Positions 21,901-64,000 of a stretch of DNA of 64,000 bases are shown here, one piece after another. The stretch lies in NCBI GenBank assembly GCA_007570785.1, contig ML660201.1, forward strand, positions 50,049,628-50,113,627, read 5' to 3'. A model generated the notes under the pieces. It had not been told where the DNA came from and ran no database searches. It was given only the letters and a program-made list of their open reading frames with translations. How positions within the stretch are numbered: the first letter of the stretch is position 1; the number at the start of each line of letters is the position of its first letter. The DNA comes from Antilocapra americana. Taxonomy: Eukaryota > Chordata > Mammalia > Artiodactyla > Antilocapridae. Position numbers and translations under genes: made by a program.

Positions 21901-24005
21901 GGGCATGGCAACCCACCCCAGTATTCTAGCCTGGAGAATTCCATAAACAGAGGAGCTTGCAGCCTATAGCCCACAGGGTTGCAAAGAGTTGGTTGGACAC
22001 GACTTGAGTGACTAATACACAGGAAAAAACGTACAGTCCAAGCAGAGGGAATAACATGAGCAAAGATTGGGGATGGTGGCACAGGAGGTCCTGGCTACGT
22101 CTGAGGGTGAAGAGGGACCCCGAGGGAGCTACAGCTGGACTATGGAGCATCCTGAGGACACAGCCTCAGATGTCCCAGGCAGTTTTTTGCATAATAGGAT
22201 TTTCACCTAAAGACTTGGATTAGTTGATTCAACTGATTCTCTTGAGGCTGCTCCCTGGTCCACCACCTGTGACAGAGTCCAGCTCGCAGGGCTGGAGGAC
22301 AGTTACCATGGTCATCACCTTCATACCCATTCTCTGACGTTCAGCTCAAATTATGACCACACCCCGTCCCCCAACACCGGGTCTTGAAGGTTCCCAGATT
22401 TCCCTACTGGCCAAACTCCTCTGAATGTCAACACTGAATGTCTACAACACTTTAGATGCTTCCTTCTCCCACCTAGAAAGCAAGCTCCCCAGAGCCAGGG
22501 TTGGTGTCATTGACAGTTCTGAATCCTCTCAAATCACCCAGCACAGTGTTTTGCAACCAGAAGGAACTCAGTGACTATCTGCTGAATGAATAAGCCAATG
22601 AACAAAGACGGACAATTTGACTTTGTTCCACCACTAGTCTCTCAAAACTCTTGGGATAGAAAAGAGACTGAAAAGGAGGTTTCAGACTGGAAATGGTACT
22701 TCTTACCACCTCTCCCATTTCATCTTTTCCCAGCACGAGTCCTGCAGGTTTAAAACCTGACTCGACTCTTCAGAAAGGAGGACACTGGAAGAGAATGGCT
22801 GCAAAGGAGCACAAAAGGGGCACATCAAGTAAACACAAATTCTCTCATCAAAGTCTAGACGCCCTACAAAGCACGCCACCGAGATCCACAAAGGCGAGAG
22901 AGGAAGATGAAGAGAAACATCTCCTACCTGCACCAAGCTGCCTGGGTTATAAAGTGCTTTCACGTGTGCAGGGTAGGGTTCACAGCTAGCTGATTAAGGA
23001 GATGAAGCCCAGAGGAGAGAAAACACTTGCTCTAGGGCTAGTCAAAGGTGGCGCTGGGAAAAGAGCCCCCATCTGTTATTAATCATTCCTAGCCCACAAA
23101 GCTTGCCACCCCACTAGGCTGCCTATCCAGTTGTTACATCCAATTGCCTAAGTTAATGGCCCAATGCTAAGTAGACACAAGAAGAAAACTTGCTGGTAGT
23201 TTCATACTAGTTCATCAGAGGACCTTGCAGATCACCAGCATTTATTCTGAACCACTCTCACTCACCAACCAGGCCTGATGGATAAGTGTGAGGTTCTTCT
23301 TCTACTTCTTCTTTTTTTAAGCTACTTAAAAAAAAAAAGTTCATCCTCCCGAGCACCTCAAGTTGTCTGGTCTTCACTCGGTAGTAAAAGACAGCCCTCA
23401 AAACAATTCACCTCTTCAGAACTACGGAGTTAAAAACTAACTTTTAAAAAAGCTGAATGTCACGGGCATAAGCGACCCCAACTCTACTCAGTACCTTAAG
23501 AGGCCAAGAAAAAACCCCTAGAAACTTAAAACCCAGTCTCCTGCAGAGCAAGGACCAAACCCAGCGTCCTGACTTGTGGGCTCATCCAGCTTTCCTCAAA
23601 AACCTAGGCGCAGCCATTTCCCCGAGAACACTGGCTTAGCTGAATCGACTTCACGGGGCTGAGATTAGGAACACTGCTTGGAACCTGCTAAGGGCTCAGC
23701 ATACAGCAGCTCCCACGGTGTTTAGGATTTTGTTTTCAACTGTTGCTGAAGAGAAGGAAAGGAAGGAGCAGGAGACGCGGCAGCTAGGCTGTCCGCAGAG
23801 CTCTGAGAGGTTCCGCGGCCACCTCCCCACAAACCCGAAGCGGTGGGGGAGAACTGTACGGCCCCAGAATGGGGCCTGACCTTCAGCGCGGCGAGGGCCC
23901 GGGACGGCCGCCACCCGGACCCCAACACTCACCATGGTTGCGGCGGCCGCAGCGGACTCAGGACTCAGACGTGGCAGGACGCGGCGTCGCCTCGGAACAG
24001 CTCAC
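15827..24005 (-). CDS. SEC13: SEC13, COPII coat and nuclear-pore WD40 protein, 5' part of gene (exons 1-5)
   Basis: SEC13 forms the outer COPII cage with SEC31 on ER exit sites and also belongs to the Nup107-160 nuclear-pore complex and to GATOR2. Five coding exons are visible: 23933-23935 (ATG only), 21429-21473, 18895-19010, 16380-16531 and 15827-15960. Together they give 450 nt, 150 codons, with GT-AG borders and matching phases. The family is about 322 residues, so just under half is present, covering roughly the first three blades of the six-bladed propeller. Diagnostic text includes [36 protein letters not shown] and [19 protein letters not shown]. The remaining exons are not found down to position 1 and must lie beyond the left edge. 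The right coordinate is an estimated transcription start. Confidence 0.96.
16380..16531 (-). CDS. SEC13: SEC13 exon 4
   Basis: This exon is 152 nt and encodes [20 protein letters not shown] through [19 protein letters not shown] and HDSS, the end of blade 1 and blade 2 with the WD-like IIW ending. It enters in phase 2 (GG/C, Gly) and leaves in phase 1 (G/TA). Acceptor TTGCAG and donor GTACAG are both normal. Confidence 0.97.
17957..18171 (+). mobile_element. tRNA-derived SINE (CHR/Bov-tA head type)
   Basis: A tRNA-like head carries an A-box-like 'TCTAGTGGGTAAGACTCTGA' and a B-box 'GGTTCAATCCC', followed by a non-BovB body and an A-rich tail. Target-site duplication AAAGTAACAGGT / AAAGTGACAGGT flanks it. 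It lies in SEC13 intron 3, antisense to the gene. Confidence 0.85.
18895..19010 (-). CDS. SEC13: SEC13 exon 3
   Basis: This exon is 116 nt and encodes [20 protein letters not shown], then [19 protein letters not shown], the core of WD blade 1. It starts in phase 0 after CTCTGCAG and ends with GG (phase 2) before GTAAGC. The reading agrees with exons 2 and 4. Confidence 0.97.
19985..20150 (+). repeat. MIR element
   Basis: Diverged MIR text is seen ('TGCTGTGCAACCTTGGGAAA', 'GACCTGTTTCCTTGTCTTTA', then an AATAATGG/GAGATACTGAA tail). It lies in SEC13 intron 2. Confidence 0.6.
20313..20559. repeat. 42-bp minisatellite with assembly gap
   Basis: Units begin at 20313, 20355, 20397, 20439, 20481 and 20538 (last one partial). 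The consensus starts AACAGGCTGACTAGGGACCT and ends CGTCCTCAAGT[GT]. Units differ by a few bases, for example CACGCTGGAC versus CACGCTGGGT. A run of ten N at 20503-20512 interrupts unit 5. The array lies in SEC13 intron 2. Because 42 is divisible by 3, an open but meaningless frame passes through it. Confidence 0.95.
20503..20512. other. Assembly gap (10 N)
   Basis: This is the only undetermined sequence in the window. It lies within the 42-bp tandem array, where assemblers often collapse copies. The fixed length suggests a placeholder. Confidence 0.99.
20948..21076 (-). mobile_element. tRNA-derived SINE, antisense
   Basis: A T-rich start (the tail in antisense) is followed by 'GGTCAAACCTGTGCCCCCTG', the complement of a B-box region, and ends in 'CCATGAGGGAAGTCC', the complement of the GGACTTCCCT head. 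It lies in SEC13 intron 2. Confidence 0.75.
21429..21473 (-). CDS. SEC13: SEC13 exon 2
   Basis: This 45-nt exon encodes [15 protein letters not shown], the conserved N-terminus. Acceptor TTTTAG/GTG and donor ATT/GTAAGT are present. It follows exon 1 in phase 0. Confidence 0.97.
21809..22020 (+). mobile_element. Bov-tA SINE
   Basis: A full tRNA-like head ('CTTCCCTGGTGGCTCAGATG', 'GGTTCGATCCCTGGACC') is fused to a BovA body ('CCAGTATTCTAGCCTGGAGA', 'AGTTGGTTGGACACGACTTG'). It lies in SEC13 intron 1, antisense to the gene. Confidence 0.9.
22430..22605 (+). repeat. L2-like relic
   Basis: Text such as 'AGAAAGCAAGCTCCCCAGAG' and 'GACTATCTGCTGAATGAATAA' resembles the 3' end of an L2 LINE. Borders are approximate. 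Confidence 0.5.
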
Positions 24006-24260
24006 TTCCGGCGTCGGGCTAAAAGCCCGTTGGGTCCGGACGCCGGAGCCTCCGGGCAGCAGCGCGCCCCGCTCGCACAAACGTTCCGCCCTCTCCCGAG
24101 CGCCACGGCCCCTCCCCTTCTCCGTGCGTAGAGCGCGGGACCCAAGCGGGGCGGGACTCTCGTTTCCATGGCGACCCAGACCCGGGACTTGTAATCTGAA
24201 GCTTTAGCCGGTCTTCGCTCGCGAGCCGACCCCTGCCTTTTCCGGAGATCCACACAGGAA
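23750..24260. promoter_or_regulatory. SEC13: CpG island, SEC13 promoter
   Basis: This is a GC- and CpG-dense block around SEC13 exon 1, typical of a TATA-less housekeeping promoter. On the minus strand GCCGGAAGTG at 24003-24012 is a strong ETS/GABPA-type site just upstream of the likely start, and a GC-box-like GGGGCGGGAC lies at about 24147-24156 on the plus strand. I saw no second gene pointing rightward from the island. Confidence 0.85.
23933..24005 (-). CDS. SEC13: SEC13 exon 1 (5'UTR plus start codon)
   Basis: The start codon ATG (plus-strand CAT at 23933-23935) forms the last three bases of the exon, and the donor GTGAGT follows at once. The context AACC-ATG-G has the favourable A at -3, and the +4 G comes from exon 2 after splicing. 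The 5'UTR is GC-rich (CGGCCGCCGCAACC before ATG). The upstream end is estimated from the CpG island and ETS site, not seen. Confidence 0.9.
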
Positions 24261-27200
24261 AAAAGGGACTCTGCTATGCAACGTCTCTGCGGCTCTGGAT
24301 GCGACGGGCCTTACGATGAACATTTTAGAATGATTAATTTGGGGGGGGGGGCGGGTAGTGGCCAGACTGGTCCTTGTTCTTCCTTGTTAGTGTCTCAGGA
24401 CCCAAGCTGGGACCAGGGGCAAAGAAGCCCAGCAAATAAGCCCCTTGCCAGATGCTGAGCCTGTCTCTCTTCCTGCCCTCTCCAAGCCGGAGGATCCATG
24501 CCTCCAAAACTGCCTTTCCGTCACGGCTCTGGGATCCCGTGAATCTGGCCCACTGGCTAGATGCCCCAGGCAGGGAGGGACCTCAGCCCGACTCCTGCAG
24601 CTAGAGCCCGGGATCCAATCGCCAGCTTCCCCAACCCCCAGGTCCGGGGCTTCTCACCTGCTCAGCGAGATTGCTGTAGCTGGACAGAGTCCCTGGGGGG
24701 TTCCCCTCAGCCACACATGGGCTGGCAGCCCTGGACTTCTCATGGCTTTTTAGGAGTTCAGTGACCCAGGATGGAACCTAGACTCCCCTTGGATGAGTCA
24801 GAATCCCTGTTTCCTTTCTTGAAACTGAAGGGAAGTGTTCTAGCAGAAGATGGTCCCTGCTAGAGAGATGATGTTAAGACTCAGAGGGTGTGACAGATCC
24901 AAGCCATCAAGGAGCTTGGAGAGGGGGCCAGAGTGTGGGGTCTTACAGAACTCAGGGCTGGACCTCCAGATTGCAACTCACCCTCCACTCCCACCCCAGC
25001 TTTCAAGACCTGCAATTTCGCTCTAATGGAGAAGTATTCCAGGGGTTTGAGGGCTGGTGTTTATGATGGAAAAAAATGTTGCAGGGAACAAAGGGGGAGG
25101 GGCTCTTGGGTCTCCTGTTCTAGGGACAGGCCCTGATCTCAGATCTGTAGATGTACTACCGATTCTCTGAGTGATAAAATCATATCGCTTCTTTCTGAGC
25201 CCGACTCTTCTTAAGTATAAGATGAGGACAGCGACACACTAGATATAACAAACACAATGCACGGGGCATAAGGAACTCCCTGGTTTGGCACTGAAGCTGG
25301 AGAGATTGAGGATTTGGAGAATCGATGCAACTGTATCCTATTCCTTAAGGTACTTGCTGGTGGAACTGAAAAGTTCTGAGTGCCGACCCTAACATCAAGA
25401 CCGCTAGGTATCAATACTGTATCTCCTGCTTACTAGGTGGGCACACCCTTCACCTCTCTGAGCTGCTGTCTCTTCTTCTGTTAGGTGGAAATTGTAATAA
25501 AACCTTCTCTAGAAGGTTGATTTTGGGAATAAATGAACCTTTGGATGTGAAACTGGGTTTGGGTTTGGAAGCTGACTGGGCCTGTGGTGCTGATTCTGTG
25601 AGTCAGTCTTCCCTGAGAAGAGCTGGGATTTTGTGTGTGTGTGTGTGTTCGTGCGATCCTCAGCCTTTGAACCAACACTGGGACTGTCTGCTGATCTGGG
25701 CACACTCCCATTCTTTGCTAATGTTCACCAGAGGTGTGCAAAGCTCAGACTCTTAGTGTGCCAGGCTCCCTTCTGCATCCCTCTGTTCCCAGGAGGGGAT
25801 GACACCTACATCCTTTGTCCATATCTCCCATCACCTGCCTCTGGTTAATCCCAGACCCCAAATCAGGCCACTGTTAGCTTTCCCTACTTGGTGTCCTGAC
25901 CCTCTAGATCCTGAATCTCCACTCCTTTGTCCTCCTGAGGTCTCTTTCCTCGAAAGTCTGGCCATCTGGGATTGTCAGCTATTCCTCATGGAGGGTTAAT
26001 GACTCATGGAATGCTGAACTTGCCTCCCTCAAATGGTACAGGAAGACATGACTCAGTGGAAGGAGAGAGACCGCCCCTACCCTTCGCACCTTCAGGCAAA
26101 CTGCCTTTCCCTTCCAGGCACTCTGAGTTCAGTTTCCCTCTGAGTTCACGTCCACGGAGGGCGGGGACCCAGCCATCCCGCGGAAAAAGGCCTTGTGATG
26201 TGTACCGTGTCTACATTTCCACGTGTGCATTTATTGTTATTGCTCAGTTTAGTGTTGAAAAGGCAGACAAATCCCATTAGTTACAAAGAGCACAAGCCAG
26301 AGATACAGAGAAATCAAGAATGTACAATAAGAGCACAGTCACTTCCCAGCCCCGATTGTCCCAGAGCCCTCCAGAGCCTGGGCAGCTCAGGAAGCTGGAG
26401 GCGGCACCATTTCCTTGCTTACTCTGGTATAAAATATGTGCACACAAGAGTTAGCAAAGTGTGGCGACCGACCCTCCCGAGAGGAAAGGTCAGGAGGGAG
26501 AGCACCACAGGCGTTACAAGACTTGGGGGAGCCGAGAAGGCCGGTCCCAAAGCAGCCTTAAATATCTTGTTTTCGTTGGAGGCGGGTGTTGGCTGATGCC
26601 CAGGGCTTGGGATTCCCCCTCCCCTACTTGGGCAGACAGGATCTTTATGTCAAAATCAGGAGAGCTTGCTTTGGAACTTGAGAAAGACCTGGGGATTTTC
26701 TGCTATTGTTTGATTTTGGCATTGGCTCTGGAGGACCAAAAGCCTTCAGAGAAATGCAGCCTGTTCCCTCCCCCCGCCCACACCTTCCAGTGGTGGGATC
26801 TTGGGGCCCATTGGAGAGAGTTTTAGGTTGGGAGGCATGTCACAGTGTACTTGTTTGACAGCCTCCTACAAGTAGGGCAAGAACCACTAGGAGGAGTCGG
26901 GATGGTGAGAAGGTCCAGGCAAGAAACATCCCGGAGGACCTACCACGGACCTGCTGAAAACTGCCAATAAAGAGCAAGGGTGACCCTCTCCCCACAAAAA
27001 CAGCTCAGGAAAAGGAGCCAGGAATAAACATTGCTCCATGAGGAGAAGTGGCAAGTGGGATACACATTCTGGTAGCTCTGAGTCTGGGAGAGAGCCTTCT
27101 TTCTCACCTGGACAGGGGCGGATGGAGGGTCCGCCCCATCACAGCCAAGGTGGGTGATTTGGGGGCCCACACTGATATTGGGTGGGGGCTCAGTGGCCTC

Positions 27201-28220
27201 TCCTGACAACACCCTGGCTCAGGGGACAGCTGAGATGATGGGAGGAGTATCAGGCTTCCCTCAAGATCTAGGATGCCCTTCTTATTTCTCTTCGCAGGGC
27301 TCTCTACTTAGTGAGCCGGAGCAGACGGTGCTTACAATGGTGGCGTGAAGTTGGCACCTATGGTGAAAGGGCCCAGTATTTGGGGTGAGAGGAAGGCAGG
27401 AGGGTGGAGGACTTGGCAACATTTTAAGTTTACTTGGAAGAATAGATGTGAGAGAATAACCAGGAAATTTTGTTTAAAAAAAAATTCATGAAGGGTATTT
27501 GTCCCACCACATAATAAAAACGTCATATAAAGTGACAATAATTAAAACTAGGTGGCTGGTCAGATGAGACACCCTGATGAGGGAACAGAGGGGAAATTCC
27601 AGAAATAGATGCAAGTCTCTCTAACCTGTCAGGGTGTGGTAAAGGGGGAATTTCAACACGGTGGAGGAAGGGTGGCTGTTCAATCACTGGGCTGCCTGGG
27701 CTGAGACAGGTCCAGGATCCTTGCCCCAGTGTAGTCCCCGCTGTTGGTCTGTGCTCAGAAGCAGGGACCCTTCTTTCTTGTCCACTCTCTGCTCTGGTTG
27801 GGACATGGGTAGAAGGGGCCATGTGGGGGGCTGGTGGGAGCAACCCAGACTGCTGCTGAGTTAGGAAGGAAAGTCTTCCATTTCCTCCCTGCCCACCTCC
27901 AAAGGTGGGTGGGTGGCTCACTGAAGGGGCCCCCTGCTCATCCCTCATCTGTGGAGGGGGAGACAGATTGGTGAGCTTAGACCTCAGAACTGAGTCTGCT
28001 ACCTCCTCCTGGAACCCATGTCCAAGAGGGCAGACAGGAATCTAAGAGGATGGTGCAGTCCCTGACCAGTAAAAAAAAAAAGGATATATTACAGAGTATA
28101 TAGTCACTGTGTTCTGTTTGATGTTGCTTTTTGCCTTTTTTTTTTTTAAGACCACAGACATTTCAGAACCACACTGCAGGAGTAAGAAGAGTCAGCAATT
28201 GAAAGCATCACCATTGCATA
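24261..28220. other. Intergenic DNA between SEC13 and ATP2B2
   Basis: About 4 kb separates the SEC13 CpG island from the ATP2B2 poly(A) site. It contains a short (TG)n run near 25634-25650 and no ORF with recognisable similarity. I found no exon on either strand. Confidence 0.7.
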
Positions 28221-28229
28221 GTATTAAAT

Positions 28230-62793
<34,564 letters not shown>

Positions 62794-62984
62794 TTACGAC
62801 TTCAAACATAAACTGGTGACAGAATAAGAAAAAAAACTGTTTGCAGACGACCCAGCTCTGCAGAACTTGAGGCCTTGTTCGCTTCAGAATTTGTTTTTTT
62901 AAGAAGTCAAGCCTAACAGATAAAGTTGAATCCCCCATGTACCCCTCTGCATCTGTATAACCTACTCCTTGTGCCACAAGGAAA

Positions 62985-64000
62985 CTCTCACTTACATTTG
63001 GTATTCATCCTTGCCCTCTGTGTTTTAACTTTTTGTTTTGAGATTCATGCTAGATTCACAGACGACAAGAAATAATACAGAGAGGTGTCATATGCCCTTC
63101 ATCCGGTTTCCCCAAGTGCTCACTTCCTGAGCGACTGGACCACAAGAACACAACCAAGGGGTTGAGCATGACACAACTGCCGGATTCAGATCTCACCGGT
63201 TTTAAAGCGCTTCTATGTGTGTTTAGGTCTGAACAACGGCTTCACGTGTAGATTCCTATGACAACCATTATCAAGGCACACAACTGTTCATCACAACACT
63301 CCCCTGTGCCATTGTGTATGGGTTTTTCTTTTTCTTTCACAATGAGATAACCATTGTGAAAAATGTAGTGTCTTTCTCTATGTGGATATAAATTTTAATA
63401 AAATTTAACTTTTACTGTCTATGGTTGGTTTTCCTAATTTATTATAATTAACTTTTATTGGAGTATAGTTGCTGTGTTAGTTTCTGCAAAGTGAATCAGC
63501 TACACGTAGACGTGTTATTACTGTCATTTAGTCGCTAAGTCCTGTCTGACTCCTTGTGACCCCATGCACTGTAGCCCGCCAGGCTCCTCTGTCCGTGGGA
63601 TTTCCCGGGCCAGAGTACTGGAGTGGGTTGCCGTTCCCTTCTCCAGGGGATCCGCCATATATATACATTCCCTGTTTTCTGAACTCTCTTCCCGTTTAGG
63701 TCCCCGCAGAGCCCTGAGCAGGTCCCTGTGCTATGCCATAGGTTCTCACTAGGCGTCTGTCTGGTACGTAGAGCAACAGCGCAGATACGTCAGTCCCAGT
63801 CTCCCAATCTTCCCACCACCAGCCTCCCTTGGTGTCCACATATTTGTTTTCTTCCGTCTGTATCTCTATTTCTGCTTTGCAGATAAGATCATCAATGCCA
63901 TTTTTCCAGATTCCACATCTATGCGTTAATCCATATTTCCTGACTCACTTCCCATGCTGCCCTTTTATGACTGCGGTCCGCGCTCTCCCTTCCCCCCCCC
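62985..64000 (-). mobile_element. Old L1 sequence, antisense, with a BovA insertion
   Basis: L1-type antisense text appears near 63040-63130 ('AGAAATAATACAGAGAGGTG') and 63430-63800 ('TTTTATTGGAGTATAGTTGC', 'GCAAAGTGAATCAGCTACAC', 'CCTGTGCTATGCCATAGGTT'). A BovA SINE in antisense lies at about 63515-63651, after which the L1 text resumes. Borders approximate; no ATP2B2 exon is visible here. Confidence 0.65.

Noticed and set aside
24261..28220. Search for a gene facing SEC13 from the CpG island
   Set aside because: No exon-like sequence with splice sites, and no recognisable product, was found on the plus strand.

Overview
The window is mammalian nuclear DNA from a ruminant. The repeats show this: BovB (RTE) LINEs, Bov-tA and BOV-A2 SINEs built from BovB tails and tRNA-like heads, other tRNA-derived SINEs, and artiodactyl-type L1 pieces. 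The genes are split into exons with GT-AG introns. I saw no bacterial-type operon, CRISPR array, prophage or tRNA/rRNA gene.

Two protein genes lie head to tail on the minus strand. ATP2B2 (plasma-membrane Ca2+ ATPase 2, PMCA2) fills about 28.2-64 kb. Ten constitutive internal exons, the terminal coding exon, the 172-nt 'site C' alternative exon and a roughly 2.8-kb 3'UTR are visible. Their phases join without error and give the C-terminal 690 residues of the 'b' isoform; the N-terminal half lies beyond the right edge. SEC13 (COPII coat and nuclear-pore WD40 protein) starts in a CpG island at about 24 kb. Its first five coding exons (150 codons) lie at 23.9-15.8 kb. Its 3' exons are not in the window, so intron 5 is longer than 15.8 kb.

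That intron (1-15.8 kb) is a stack of mobile elements. From the left: the end of a Tigger1-like DNA transposon; an L1 split by a near-complete sense BovB, which is itself split by an antisense BovB; a second L1 beginning at its 5'UTR; old AT-rich L1-like sequence; and another L1 split by a third BovB, which carries a 5'-truncated GAPDH processed retrocopy with target-site duplications. About 4.2 kb of intergenic DNA separates SEC13 from the ATP2B2 poly(A) site. The ATP2B2 introns hold many SINEs, short BovB tails, MIR/L2 relics and one retroviral LTR fragment.

The points most worth a second look are the nested intron 5 with its large BovB foldback, the GAPDH retrocopy, a 42-bp minisatellite broken by a run of N whose length cannot be right, the two reading frames of the last ATP2B2 exon, the SEC13 start codon at the very end of exon 1, and a cluster of degenerate TGACC motifs beside the alternative ATP2B2 exon. 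I found no clearly new biological system; the locus looks like an ordinary gene pair in a repeat-rich setting.
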